DNA of 64,000 nucleotides, from the NCBI GenBank assembly GCA_949130485.1, contig OX422201.1, positions 5,136,516-5,200,515 on the forward strand, read 5' to 3'. The notes under the pieces were generated by a model. It was not told the origin of the DNA and searched no databases. It saw only the letters and a list, made by a program, of their open reading frames with translations. The position numbers and the translations under genes are program-made. Positions 24,455 to 37,499 of this stretch are shown here, piece after piece. Positions within the stretch are counted from its first letter, which is position 1. Every line of letters starts with the position of its first letter. The DNA is from Agelas oroides (Eukaryota; Porifera; Demospongiae; Agelasida; Agelasidae).

Positions 24455-26888
24455 ATGAGTCAAAAGAACCCAAAGACGTCCTCTAAGGCCGCTGTGTCGA
24501 AGGGAAGCGGTGCAAAGAACAAGGGCAACTTTATCTCGCGCCAGGCCAAGGCGAAGAAGGCCGTCACGGAGGAAGACCTCTTGACAAAACAGACAGTCAC
24601 TCCTGACCATGTTCTGGCGTTGGAGGCGGCAACGGAAGGTGCTGGACAATGTTTTATCTGCGGTTGTCAGCTAATTAATTAGTTGTACATAACCTACAAA
24701 GGTGTAGAAACCACTGTGATGTATGCATATGGACCACTGTTTGAATGCGTTGGCGGGAATAGGTAGAATTGGAAAAAAAAAAAGGAGGAAAGCGTAGGGT
24801 CCAGAAGGAAACACACCTTGTGATTCCTATATCTAAGTGTGCAGTGATAAACGTTAACACTATTCACTGGAATACATAAGTTTAGATTGGCCTGTAATAT
24901 ACCTTGAGAAGGTGCAAGCACTTTTGCAGACTGGTGCTGGTTACTGCCATAGATTCGTTGACTTTGTGGTAAAAGTGAATCGTGTTTAAAAAGTCCCAGG
25001 TTTAAATTTCAGTTGGTTCTCAGATCTTTCGATCTGCAGGTGTCCTTCTCTGTCTCGGCCAAGTTTGTGGCACGTAGAACCACTGTTCAGCTAAAAGAGG
25101 ATGGCATCATAGATACAGTCTCGCAAGCCAGATCACTTTGCGGAAGTGGTCTGGCTTACAAGACTACCATAGATAGGACATAATAGGTAGATTCTTTAGT
25201 GTTGTGGAGAGAAGCTAGTAGCCAGCATTGAGCTACTACCTTGGATAGCTTTGTTGGACAATGGGCTCAGTGTTTTTTTTTCTTGTTTAGGGGGGGGGTT
25301 AGTCCTGAAGTTGTTGTGCCTCCTAACGATGCAAACAGTCAGCCTGGGTTGCCAAGCTAGGGCCAGTGTTGATGAAGCAGGGTTAGTGTAGCGTACAATG
25401 TATGGTGTGCTCTATTTAGAATAAAGACCTACACAGTTGTGACACACCACCTAACTCAGCTTTCATATTGTGGGAGCATTCCAACCAACCAGTGTGCATA
25501 TTTTGTGGTTCTAACATGAATGTGGATGAATATGACTAGGTATAAATTCAACAAACAACATTTAGTTGCATAGCAGTACCCTCGAGCTAGTTCAAAGACC
25601 TCCTGAATCCCCATTCCTACCACAATACTTGCCCTTCATGACACAGCGCAAGTCCTCATGATGTAGCTGTCTTTCCACAGGCTACCTTTGCCCTCTTGAG
25701 GCCAACACGTACAACATTGAATTTACACGCTTCAAGCTTCGTGACATGGATTCACAGGCAGTGCTGTTTGAGATCTGCAAGCCCCCAGACGAGGAGCTAC
25801 AAGACGCAGATCTCCCCCCTGATGCATCCCGCTTTGTCAGATACCAGTTTCCTCCCGACTTCCTCAAGCTCAAGACTGTTGGAGCCACGTAGGTTTATTT
25901 ACCAGCCGTTAGGGTACACAGTGTACATGTAGCCTCGTTCCTGTGTCTGACCTGAGAATGAGGCATGTTTTGTAACATTCTTATGGACTTTACTTTGGCC
26001 ACACAAAGTTAATTTCTTGTTCCTGTTCCGTCAGAGTTACCTGACTTGTGTAATCAGATGTAAACAGTGTTCCACTGCACTCAGTGGCTTCACCATCCAG
26101 TCTGACTGGCTGCACAAGTGTCTACATTTTTGTAATCTTGACCTCACCCTCCACAATGCATTCCGAGGCTTGTACAACTAGATAGATTTGTACCATTTTC
26201 GTTTTGCTTGGGTTTCTAGTCGTTTTTAAGCGACTTGAGGACCAAAAACAGGAAATTGACTTTGCTTGGCCTTAGAAAGAAGTTGTGTGTTAGTTTATGA
26301 ATAAGACTACACCCACCTCTGGCTTACTAAAAACACAATTAACTACTGCATTCATGTGCTATATAGCTACACACCTACAGGTCCAATATCCAGCCATATT
26401 GCCTTTTTGTAGTATTTGTATTGGCAGTAACTGTTTGCTGGGTGGGTAGCTCTCTACCAAGTAAGATCTCAGTTTGGCTAGTCTGTACATAAGGATGAGT
26501 GATATTGGGTACATCCACCGCTTTGTGTCTAGGCTATTCCCATGTCCCAGTTTTGATTGGCATACAGTGGAACCTCTCTAACGTGGACACCATTGGGACC
26601 AAGTGCTGATTAGTGAGGTGTCCTTATTTCAGGGGGACAATAACATGTATCATGGCGTACGGTAGTACGCCATATGTAGGGATGACCCCGAAAAAAAATG
26701 GCGGCCACATTCAAAGTGCACAAATGACACGCTCGAAATGTCCGCGTTAGATAAGTCAACGGCCTCCATGAGCCATATCAGACATTATCGAGTGCTTCCA
26801 TGGGCAACAGGATCGTTAAATTTGCTGGAAAGCATCGCTAAGTACCTGACAGTCAAGTCGCTAAAAAAGGCAAATCGTCTATCTTCTG

Positions 26889-26919
<31 letters not shown>

Positions 26920-29859
26920 TTGCTCACCACGATAGCACGACAACAGCTGAAGCTATTACAACGATTCAAACGCGAAAGATCAGCATAAATTACTGGGTAT
27001 TGTACCCACCACTCATCGTTCTCAAAGAAAGAAGTCGAATTAATCGGCGATTCTCAGGTAACCCCACGCTTATGCTTGCTGCTATACGCCATTTTGTTAG
27101 AATAGAATATTCATAGCGATTACGTCAACAGAAGTTCAACAGCTACAGCACGTGAAGTTGGCATGCAGCTGCGGTTATTCTACTTCCGTAGAGAACTTGA
27201 CGATCGATTGATTCCCAAACGATTGCATATGTTGCTACTTTCATACAGCAGTTGACGTACTTGTGCTGGATTTGACAAGGAACGCAGTATGCGTAACGTC
27301 CACAAGAAACGGGCGCGGGATAAGCAGAACTATCTGCGAAACAAAGAAAGCAAAAGGCAAGCGTCCCGTAACAAGTACTGGAAGAACCCGGAAAAACACT
27401 CTTACTCTCCAAGGGTTCCTTTACCACAGTTATGCCTTACCTCTTTATGACCTATGTACCTGCCACCCACCATACACAACCTACACACACCTGCCCACAA
27501 TGTATAACCAGCTATAGAAACTGTTCCTTGGACAACACACAACATACAGTGTTACAACCCTGTCATACAACAGAACAGGTAGACAGTCATGTATATACCA
27601 CAGTGCCTTAGAACAACCACTCACACACACATGCACATACCCAATTAGACAACAGTTACACCCATGATTCCATTGTCAAGTGGATAAGTGCAAACAGCTA
27701 ACATCCTCCAGAAATCCATCAACATCAACAATAAACTACATAACAAGTCATTTCACTTGGGGTGTGGTTACACAACAACAAAAAAAAAAAAACAGAAACA
27801 AGTCACAAAAAAGTTTGCCAAACGCAAACAAGCACATGTAGGGATGAAATCCTCAAAAACCAACCAAACAAGACGGGAACGACACCACAATACTTTTACA
27901 CCATCCCTACATCTTGTGCCATTTTGCCACCTGTACACAACACAAAACCCTCTACATTTGTACTTATTAGCCCACACCAACCACAAACAAACATAGTACT
28001 TCACTCCATTCAACTATCTCACAAAATAACCCATCCTTCACAAAGCATTACAAAATTACCACTACTCACTTCACAGCCACCTGTATACAAGACAACCCAT
28101 ATCTATCATGCTAAACAGGCATAAAACTTAACAACATAATGCACATTCCAACATAACACACACACTCACCACTCCTCACTCACTCCACACCTTCTACACA
28201 CAACTTGGACCATACCTGCTACACTCAGTAGCAACCACCAACAACACAACATACTCACTATGCACAACACACCCATGCCACACCCTTCCATCTACAAGAC
28301 AACCCTCTTCTACACACAACTAAAAAACAAATACAAACACACAGTTTTGGCAAAATGGCACAAGATGTAGGGATGGTGTAAAAGTATTGTGGTGTCGTTC
28401 CCGTCTTGTTTGGTTGGTTTTTGAGGATTTCATCCCTACATGTGCTTGTTTGCGTTTGGCAAACTTTTTTGTGACTTTTTATATAAAGTTGGGACTTGGT
28501 CAAGTGTCCTGATTAACCAGGTGTCCTTATTTCAGAGGTGAGAGGTTCCACTGTATACCCATCCAGTAAGGGGTATACATTATAAAGATTCCTTCAGGAT
28601 TTGCTGCTGGAGGTAGGAGTTTCGTAATTTGTTTGGAGCCGTTTCCCCCAGGGGGTTCTTGGAGTGCTGCCCCAGCAAATTGTGGCTTCTCAAGCCAAAA
28701 TAGTGGATACTGGCTGCTACTCTAAACAAATTCAGGGGAGGGACATTTTGTAATCTTGACCTCATCCTACACACATTATGATGTACCTCCTCCCCCTCCC
28801 CTCCCCTTCCCCCTCCTCCTTCTCCTCCCCCTCCTCCTCCTTCTCCTCCCCCTCCCCCTCCTCCTCCTCCTCCTTCTCCTCCCCCTCCTCCTCCTCCTCC
28901 TCCTCCTCCTCCTCCTCCTCCTCCTCCCCGTCCCCCTCCCCCTCCTCAGGATCGAGTTCACAGTGGGGGATAAGCCAGTGAACCAGCTCAGAATGATAGA
29001 GAGACACTACTTTAGAAACCGGCTGCTCAAGTCCTTTGATTTTGACTTTGGATTCTGCATCCCCAACAGCAGAAACACCTGTGAGCACATCTATGAGATG
29101 CCAGAGCTCACTCCAGAGGAAAGTAAGTCCTTCAACTCTCCCTCTTCTCCTACCCTCCAAAGACTCTTTTCCTACATCCATTGCAAGTGCTTTGTGTATC
29201 TAACTCAATTTCATGAAGTAGAACTGCTTGCTTCATTCAGTTTGCATTGATGATAATACAAGGAGCCAGAATTCTTCTATTTTTGTGTTGTTGTCAATCC
29301 AATCAAAAACATAATTCCCTGGGAGCTAGTTGCCAAGCCAGCTACAATGTCAGGACTTTAAACCCACTTCCTTTTGGAGCATTCTTCCCCTCCAGGAAAA
29401 AATCATTACCTTGCTTAACAAAATCACCTGACTTAAGATATGGGGGAAACACTGGCTTCCTTTATATTACTTCACTGCATAATTGTATAGATGCAGCCTG
29501 AAGCCACTTTTGCTACTCACTCACTAGTGTCCTGGAGAGGTTGTTTAGTGGAAATACAGTGGAAGGCCAACACTAACCCTAGCCTCATTCCCAGGCTTTT
29601 GCAACATTTGTCACTTACAGTATAAAATCTGTCCTGCAAGCGACAAATGTGACGAAGACCTGGGAACAAGGCTGACCCTAGGTTTACAAAGTAGCAATGG
29701 TGGACTATTCAACTTCATCACCTTGCCACTCTCTTCCCTGCAGTGAAGGAGCTCATAGAGCACCCGTACGAGACACGGTCAGACAGCTTCTACTTTGTTG
29801 AGGGCACTCTTATCATGCACAATAAGGCAGACTATGCATACAATGCAGAAAACCAATAG
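24455..29859 (+). CDS. UNC119: UNC119 lipid-binding chaperone (4 exons)
   Basis: Exons 24455-24638, 25681-25888, 28950-29122 and 29744-29859 join with consistent phases (1, 2, 1) to give 226 aa; vertebrate UNC119 is about 240 aa. After a variable basic N-terminus, the GMP-PDE-delta beta-sandwich is recognisable from [19 protein letters not shown], through [34 protein letters not shown] and [17 protein letters not shown], to [15 protein letters not shown] and [10 protein letters not shown] at the C-terminus. UNC119 binds N-myristoylated proteins (transducin alpha, ciliary NPHP3, Src kinases) and releases them under ARL2/ARL3-GTP. Start is the ATG at 24455 ([10 protein letters not shown]); an upstream in-frame codon would only add leader. 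Intron 2 is 3 kb and is mostly a DNA transposon plus a pyrimidine tract before exon 3. Confidence 0.95.
26565..28553. mobile_element. 2-kb non-autonomous Tc1/mariner-like (pogo-type) DNA transposon
   Basis: Terminal inverted repeats CAGTGGAACCTCTC at 26565 and GAGAGGTTCCACTG ending at 28553 are each flanked by TA, the Tc1/mariner target duplication. The motif AGGTGTCCTTATTTCAG occurs near both ends in the same orientation. No transposase was recognised; the short open frames inside have no family match. A perfect 130-bp inverted repeat and a G-poor stretch lie inside. It sits in UNC119 intron 2 and the gene appears intact around it. Confidence 0.85.
27800..28477. repeat. Perfect 130-bp inverted repeat (arms 27800-27929 and 28348-28477)
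   Basis: Reading both arms base by base I find no mismatch over 130 bp, with a 418-bp spacer. The arms begin AAGTCACAAAAAAGTTTGCC and end CTTGTGCCATTTTGCCA. Such identity is unusual against the decay of the outer transposon and may mark a nested younger insertion, gene conversion, or an assembly fold-back. Confidence 0.85.
28788..28948. repeat. CTC/CCT pyrimidine tract before UNC119 exon 3
   Basis: About 160 bases of C and T, mostly CTC triplets, running straight into the exon 3 acceptor. The Ser-, Leu/Pro- and Glu/Arg-rich open frames here are artefacts. Confidence 0.95.
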
Positions 29860-30532
29860 TAGCACACGCCAGCCTTGTCCCCAGGCTCTTTTCATACCAA
29901 ACCTGGGAACTAGGCTAACACCCTATACTTACATCTTCTTTATTTATACTTCTTCTCTATATTTTATTAATGAAAAGTTTATGTCTGAAGCCGTCACTGT
30001 GCATGCCTGCGCAGTGACCAGTTTAGAGCCTGGTCTACTTGCTGGCTTGTGTAGAATTTAGAACTCGATAGCAGCACTATTCCATTAGGCCTTCCTGCTA
30101 TCCAGTTTTGACTAGCCTTGTTCCCAAGAGAGCCTGGGAATGAGGCCACCTTTGGATGCTGTAAGAAGATCCGCATACCTTCCTATATACTTTCTGTGTT
30201 ACCACTTAAACATGCTGTTTCATGATCGAAAATTTGATGCTCGGAAGGCCTGGGAACAAGGCAGGTACTCATGCCGTATGTTCATGCATAAGTCAGTTTA
30301 CTAAGTCCACTGTTTACAGCTGGAATAGGGCTGGTTTCCAACCTCTATTAGGAAGTTTGACACTAACCAAAGCAAGGTACCTGCCATAGCACAATGTACA
30401 TGACAACAAAAGTAATAAGAAAGCCTATATAATAAGAAAGGATGCATAAAATTACAGTCCTATTTTAACCAGTTAGTATTGTACATGAGAAATCAGAATG
30501 AACGAGATGTGTATCAGTACTTAATATAGTAT
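29860..30532. other. Convergent spacer between UNC119 and PRPF19
   Basis: No gene. It contains three or four fragments of the TAGCCT.GTTCCCAGG palindrome family (29871-29915, about 30085-30150, 30240-30265) in both orientations. Confidence 0.5.
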
Positions 30533-33500
30533 TCATGCCTCTAGTCCAAAGTATTTGAGGCTACGGTCCATGCCCACAGAGGCAACAAACCCTGCATTCT
30601 TGCCAAACTTCACACCTGTCACCAAACCAGTATGGTCTGAGTGTGTGTGTGTGTGTTGGGGATGGGTGAAAGTTATCTGAATAAAAGCGAGACTGAGGGA
30701 GCACAGTTGAAAGTAGCTACACAATACCTGTGAAGGTCTTCAGAAGGTGCCACTGCTTACACAGATAGACCCTTACAAAAGCAAGCAAACAAGGTCAATA
30801 CAATAATGTCGTGTGTGTTTAATTAACAATGTCACTTTCATTAGAGAAGGGTTTAACTCACTGGACATCAGAGCCAGCCACGGCAAGGAAGGTTCCCGTC
30901 TGGTCAAAGCAGAGAGACTGTACCTGGTGTGTTACATACAGGAGGGAAATGATACAGAGCACTGCACATAGGTCGGTGGCTATGTCTTACTATGACACAC
31001 AAATCTGATAGCCTCGTTCCCAGTTCTCCACCACAGCTATTGGCCCAACACCACACACAAAATACTTCCAGGCCTTCTCTGTGTTACTCGTGATAAACAT
31101 GATGATAGTCGTGGTGGTGGACTGTGAATAACTGGCCCTCTTACTTGATATCTATGTGCTAGCTCAATGGTTTTGAAGTTCTTCAGCTTCCGCAAGTCCC
31201 ACAATTTTACCACTGAGTCATCAGCAGCTGTAGCAAGGTAGTACCTACACAAAAAGAACCCTTGTGGTTACAATACCGCTCGAATAGAGAGCCACAGCCG
31301 TGTGTCGCTTACCCATTCTCGGAGAAGGAGATACTGATGATCTGTCCAGAGTGACCGGGGAAGTTTGCCACGTTTGCACGCTCCTTGAGATCCCATATCT
31401 TAACAACACTACGGAAAAATAACAAAAGGCTTATAACAAGAACTGTAGTTGCTGTAAGGTGAGAAAGATTGAGAGAAAAAAAGCACACCAATGTCTTACC
31501 TGTCTGAAGTGCCAGTGCCAAAGATCAGGCCATCAGGATGAAATTGGGCACAGGTTAGAGCTGCAGAACACACAAGCCATCAAACAGGTAACTTTTCGTA
31601 ATAAACTTTCAAGGGAAGTGTTTAGCATTTATTGCACAATGGTCCTGTATCATTGGTCACCCACCAGCATTGGAGGTTGGGTCACTTCCTTTGCTAAGCA
31701 CACGACCCGAACGAATGTCTGAGAAGGCCCAGTTCTGTGGAGAAGAGACAGAGGTGTGCACAAGGGAGAAAGAGGTATATGAGGACAGGGGGGAGAGTGC
31801 GTAAATGATGGACAGGAGGAGGCAGAAGTGGTTTCAAATCATGCTACAGCAGCAAAATTTGATGTACAATTGTGTGTAAACAACAGCATGCTATGGTTGC
31901 GAACAAAGGAGGGCAGGGCAGGAGGAGTAAAAGAAACAAAAGCAGACAAAAGTTACATGTGGTTCGTGGAGATAGTGTAGGCTCTGGTTACTACGGAAAC
32001 ACCTTGTGTACACAATAGTATTCTGTGGTTGTGTGGTCTTGTGCAGCGCACCTGGTCAGTTGAGGAGCTCAGGAGATAGTCTCCAGTTGCATGCAAGCTG
32101 ATGCCTGTCACCGGGCCACTGTGAGCCTGTGGTGGAACACAGTGAGAACATCACACAGCAAACCACATCTCACACCACAATCAGCCGCTAAACACTGCAA
32201 CACAGTGGTGCATCCTTCCACTGTGGTTGGTGTGTCATGCATGTTTGCTATTATTGTGCTACCCTCAAGCAGAGGAGAATAGTTAGTAAGCCAATTTCTA
32301 AATGAGTAGCTTGCAAATCATTTGCTAAATTACCCACACAACTGATTTCAACATCACATGCACGCACAAAAGCACATGCGCGCGCGCACGCACGCACACA
32401 CACACACACACACACCTACCCTGATCACTTGGTGACAGGCACTGGTGTCCACATCCCAGACACGAATGGTGGCATCAGGAGATGACGTAATGGCTACTTC
32501 CTGAGGGACAGAGTGGCACCAGCAGGACAATTACACACTCCGATCTAGTGTTGTTCCCTTCCACCTTACAAACACTCTACTCAAAGACACCCAACAACTT
32601 TGATAACAAGGATTCTTTCCCAACTTAACAACTTCATAATTATAGGCATTTCCCACGGACATGAAAATCCCCATTTGGCTCAAGGGCATCTCCTTACAGG
32701 GTTCCATAGGTCCCCCCCACCAGTTGCTTCCTTCGGTACATGCTATATGTGTAGCTTGCTAAATTTAGTGACAGTGCGTACCTCTCTTGGGTGGTAGACA
32801 GCGCCAGTGACCTTCTTTGTATGTCCCTTCAGAGTGGCAATAATCTGTTTTGAGTCCTTGTGGAAGACAATGGCAGTTTTGTCTGCCCCACCTGTTTGTG
32901 AGTGTGAGGTCCGATTGTGAGGGTGGGTGGGATATGCAAGAGTGTAAATCAGAGTGGGGTGTGCACGCACACACACGCGCACACACACACTCACTCACCA
33001 GTGAGAGCTCGAGTGGAGTCTCCAGAGAGATCCAGAGCAAGAATGCCAGGCACACTCGCACTGTGCAGACCCTACACAGGGAGATAGAACAAATATTAGA
33101 GATAGGTCACATACTGCACTACAACAAAGAAGTCATGATTATTATGGAACTAAGTTTGAGTCCACATGCTCCAGAACATGTCTGTGACCAACTATCCTCT
33201 GAACCTCATTCCTGAACCATTGTGGAACGAATATCTAGTTACAGATACAGAGACTGAGACCACTAGACAGGTTCCATGTCTCGTTCCCGAAAGGCCCATG
33301 AGCTGGGAAGTCCTTACTGGGTGGGAAGCGACCAGTTGGAAGTTGCTGATATCTTCTGGAGCAGTGAGACCTTCTGGAACTTTCTTGCCTCGCTGGAAGT
33401 GAGAACAGGACAAAATCAACATGAAAGAAACCGTCAGTGGTGGGCAAATTTTAACTGGTCTCTTTTTGATGTGTGGTTAATTGAAACATTAAACCTGCCC

Positions 33501-35967
33501 TTTCAACTACTCAGTGTAGATAAGTCAACTTACAGCATCATGGATGACTTCATCACATGATTATGGTTTTACGACAGACAGCCACGGTAATCAAAAATCT
33601 TTTCATTGACTGGCCTACATGTCAAACTTCAACAGTGCATCCCTTACCTTCTTTCTCTCAGCAGTGAGGAGGGCAGCAGTGTCTTGCAGCTAGGGAGGAA
33701 GGAATGAAGAAGAGGGAGGACGATGACAGAGAAAGAGGAGGAGGAGGAGGACAATCATAAAGAGAGGGACGAGAGAGAAGAGCCAAGTGAGGAGAGGAAG
33801 CAGTTCCACAGGTTTGTTGGAGCCTGTACCTTCTGCAGAATATCTTCAGTCATCTCAGCTGGTACCGGCTACATGGGAAAAGATGATATGCATAAAAATA
33901 TAAAAATAAATACTCCAATCCCTCAACCAAAGGATTCACCTCGGTCTCCATTGTCTCAACAACTGGGTGTGGTCCCCCCTCCATCTGGGTGTATAACAAA
34001 CATACAGTAGCCACCTTCAACAATCTTCTATCAGAGCTTTCCTCTACACCACTGTCAAATCAGAGGTGACACTTTGTTACCTGTTCAACACCTGCTGGTA
34101 TGTACCCAGCAGCTTGAGGCTTCAAGGAGGCCAGAGCTGAAAGGAGAGGGGAAGATGGAGGGGGGTGAACAAGAGAGGCCAGCTAGACTACAGTAGATCT
34201 TGAATACAACTGTACACGTGATAGTCCTTGGTACAAATCAAACAGTATTGTGAATGTGTTCAAACCACTGCATTACTGGACTTCAGTTAAAGAGTGGAGC
34301 TCATGTTTCTCAGACACATCAGACATTGACACATCCGACAATGCAGATGAGCCAGTATACCACTTCAAAAGCACTATGCAGCTATAAAGCATGTATGAGC
34401 CCTGCCCATCACATAAGGGCTGTGATACAGTACTTGGAATGCACTAACATGATCAAAACACGACAGAACCATCTTTGATCTATCTCCAGGAGTGTGACAT
34501 ATGGCCTCTCAGAACATAATGGTGGCTTCACCAGGTGGAAGTCAAGTTAAAGATGGTTCCCCCCCCTCACTATAGCACTGTATCTCTCCCCATTCCTCCC
34601 TGTACTAGAATATCTCACCTTCTCTTGCAGCTGTAACCTCCTTGGTCAACCTAGCAATCACACGGCATGCAGCGTCGTGTTGGTACAGAGCATGGGATAA
34701 CTCTGGGAAGGGAGGGAGGGAGGGAGGAAAGACAAAGGGGGCAGGGGGGTTTGGGGGAAGGGATAGGCAGGAGTACAAGTCATCCTTGATCAGACATAGA
34801 GTGAAAGGATGGAGTCACCTTGTCTGGCTGTTTGCAGCTGCTGACGGAGAGTGAAACTATGCAGCATGCAGGCATCCTGCAGCAAGGATACCGAAAGCAA
34901 ATAAACTTACCAACAGAGACAGACGTCCATGCCTCCTCAGCACAGAAAACTCTGCTCAGTGAGCAATGTAACCAGCACAACACTGTCCTTGTGTTGCCTC
35001 TGGATTCTGCTATGTATAAGTCTTGTACATGTATTTATACTACTAATGTTAGGTATCTAACCAGCCTATCCCTATTTTGCTACAGCAAGGAACCATAAAT
35101 AAATATATGTAACAGTATTCATATGCAAAACTACACAAAGACACCCAAGGCATATATTAGTAAGGCATCTCAGCATTTGATGGTGGGGTCATTTGTACAC
35201 ATAAAGGTACATCAACATTGCTTCTCATCACTGATGCCTATCGAACTGCCACAAGGTTTCAAGAAAAGCTATCATTGGACTGACCCACTCATCCTGCAGC
35301 AGCTTAAGGATTGCAGGGATACTCGTTGCTGAGGGTGGGCGTGGCTTCACCAGAGGGTTCACTGCAGCAAGAGAGAAGGAGGAATTCAATGTGTATGAGT
35401 ACACACGATCTGGTACCTCAACAATTGCATCTTTCATACAGAGAGGCTGCTTCGGGTCAGCTAAGACAGGAGCTCATAAGTTTCGATAAACTAGGCATGC
35501 TGAGCTTCATCAGTTGCCTTATTATAACAACTGGTCTACTCCAGTTTGTTTATGGCCGTTTCATGTACTCCACTTTAATGTGGTGTTACACACGGCCATG
35601 CACACACTGTTATGTGCATCATAACACCTTCTAGGTGGGCTCTTATTAGAACCACACACTTCAGAATCAATTTGCACACTTTGAGGTAATATCTCAAATC
35701 ACCTTTTATCTCCAGCAGCTGATCCACGTCGAGAGGCTCTCCGTTGATTGGGTCCACACCGTTCCCTTCGATGTACTTGACAACCAGACGCCTCTCGAAC
35801 ACATTGTTGGAAACAGGCGAGAGGACGGGCTCCTCTGGCACTTCGTTGCAAACTATGGAGGAGACAGATTAAATAGAGAGCAGAATAGTACGTTAAAAGG
35901 CGGCTAAGAGCCTCCGTTTAGAGTCCTAGCCTGCAAGATGAAACTTACTTGAGCAGATCAGCGCCAT
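30533..35967 (-). CDS. PRPF19: Pre-mRNA-processing factor 19, U-box E3 ligase (21 exons)
   Basis: Exons (- strand): 35967-35949, 35852-35703, 35361-35285, 34876-34819, 34702-34619, 34136-34081, 33984-33940, 33868-33830, 33689-33648, 33392-33318, 33071-32999, 32891-32782, 32500-32420, 32126-32052, 31734-31665, 31560-31500, 31408-31313, 31244-31145, 30923-30862, 30771-30728 and 30636-30533. All phases agree, giving 506 aa against 504 in human. The U-box starts [20 protein letters not shown], with VFERRLV and [11 protein letters not shown]. Then [19 protein letters not shown] and the tetramerising coiled coil ([36 protein letters not shown]). Seven WD40 blades follow, such as [28 protein letters not shown] and [22 protein letters not shown]19 is the core of the NineTeen complex that activates the spliceosome and also acts in DNA repair. 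Many exons are only 39-110 bp. Confidence 0.97.
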
Positions 35968-36294
35968 TTTCTAATTACACGTGTGCTGTTGCCTGGTCTA
36001 ATTCCCAGGCTATGTGCGACATTGCAAGTGGGAACGAGACCAACACAATAATTACGTCACTTAAGAGTCATGTGTGCATCATGTGATAATAAGTCACGCC
36101 CACAAGGATCAAGACCCAAGTTTCTCTTTGCTGCAGATTCTCTACAGCATAGTAAGTAGTTTGAGTTAACAACCATCACAAATGGTTAAAAGGTTGACTG
36201 ATCGGTTGAACCCATCTTCAATAAGTGACTTGCTTGTCCTGCACATATCATCCCCAATTATGTACATGTGATTCTATTGGCTCCAGGTTTTGAG
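35968..36294. promoter_or_regulatory. Bidirectional promoter region of PRPF19 and BLOC1S1, with a 5' UTR intron
   Basis: Only 327 bp lie between the two start codons. An ACGTCA half-CRE occurs near 36053. A likely 5' UTR intron of BLOC1S1 runs from a GTAAGT donor at 36152 to the acceptor CTCCAG ending at 36286, eight bases before its ATG. A short palindrome of the TTCCCAGG family (about 35994-36045) lies within the spacer. Confidence 0.6.
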
Positions 36295-36699
36295 ATGCTA
36301 TCCCGGGTGGTGAAGGAGCACCAAGACAAGCAGGCTCTCTTTCGTGAACAGCAGGAGCAACGTCGCAAAGCAGCCTTTGCCGCTGTGCAGAAATGCACTA
36401 ATACCTTGGTGGACTCCTTAAATTCCGGAGTAGAGAAAGCATATGAGAATCAGAAGAAGCTAGACCATGAGGCTAAAGCCCTGCAGGCACACTCTTCACG
36501 ATATGTGAAGCAGACAACGCAGTGGTTGAACCTTGTCGAAGGCTTCCACAAGAATATGAAGAGTTTGGGAGACCTGGAGCAGTGGGCAAAGACCATTGAG
36601 GCAGACATGCAGACAGTAGTGGCCACTCTGGAGTATGCCTACAGAGGGTCAGGGGAGGTACACGTACTGCACGAAGCACAGACGTTGGATTCAAGATAG
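36295..36699 (+). CDS. BLOC1S1: BLOC-1 subunit 1 (GCN5L1)
   Basis: 134 aa in one coding exon; human BLOC1S1 is 125 aa. The start MLSRVVKEHQDKQALFREQQ aligns with vertebrate MLSRLLKEHQAKQ, and VDSLNSGVEKAYENQKKLDH, YVKQTTQWLNLVEGFHK and QWAKTIEADMQTVVATLEYAY match the rest. It is almost entirely helical. BLOC1S1 is shared by BLOC-1 (lysosome-related organelle biogenesis) and BORC (lysosome positioning), and has been linked to mitochondrial acetylation. The upstream frame is open without a better start, and the ATG directly follows a probable 5' UTR splice acceptor. Confidence 0.95.
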   Translation: MLSRVVKEHQDKQALFREQQEQRRKAAFAAVQKCTNTLVDSLNSGVEKAYENQKKLDHEAKALQAHSSRYVKQTTQWLNLVEGFHKNMKSLGDLEQWAKTIEADMQTVVATLEYAYRGSGEVHVLHEAQTLDSR

Positions 36700-37499
36700 T
36701 GTCTGACTTGTACTTTTGTGGTGTGTTCAAGCCTATCCATTTCTTGTTGTATGTTGTCCTAAACGATGTCACTTTTGTGCAATTTTATTGCAGTCAGTAC
36801 CTGTAAGTTACTATAGCCTTGTTCCTGATCCACTGTACCTACCATTTGTTGTTTAGGACTGAAAGTGAGGCCAACGGCATAGGACTCCATTAAGGGTAGC
36901 AAGACTTTAAACTAGGATTTGAGACACAAAGTTACATACCTAGTGCAGACTCATAATAGTCTGGACTCCAGATCCTCCTTGCTGGTCAGAATGGTCTGGG
37001 GTCCTCAGAAGTACCCGTTTCTATATTGGTAGTGTGTAGCGCTATCCTTCCACCCTTCCTACTTCAAGCCAAGAAATCGCTGTGTCTACTTATAGACTGT
37101 CAAATAGTGACACATAACACATTTAGAGGAAAATGAAAAGCTGGCAATCACTGGAATAGAGCCAAGGCCCCGAGCTGGCTTTGGTTCAATTCCCAGCAAG
37201 TGCCAACTTAAAAGGATCTCTTATTTACCTCCTAATAACATGTCTTCATTTTTATTTCTAGCTTCCAATCTCCACCGAATGCCTAGTCTCTTGTTCAGAA
37301 CAGGGTTTGAGCATGAGACTAGCAGGTGCCAGCTTTTAAATGTCCTCTCATACAACCTTTGAGCCGAGGTGAAGAATTTTAACAGTAAACGGAACAGTTT
37401 GCCATAGCTCTAGCTAAATACTTCTCATAGAAAGTAACACAGAATACTCTTCCTGTTTACAAAAAGTGGAACGGGTTGCCGACATATATCAAAAGAGCA
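36700..37499. other. Convergent spacer between BLOC1S1 and DNAAF4
   Basis: No gene seen. It should hold both 3' UTRs. A degenerate hairpin-family fragment lies near 36958-37015, and a lone box B-like GGTTCAATTCC occurs at about 37181. Confidence 0.45.

Noticed and set aside
26565-28553. Transposase gene inside the TA-flanked transposon
   Set aside because: No frame longer than about 120 codons and none with a DDE or helix-turn-helix signature; the element is called non-autonomous.
37130-37200. tRNA-like or SINE-like promoter (box B GGTTCAATTCC at about 37181)
   Set aside because: The box A candidate is poor and no cloverleaf folds from the sequence, so it is not called as a tRNA or SINE.
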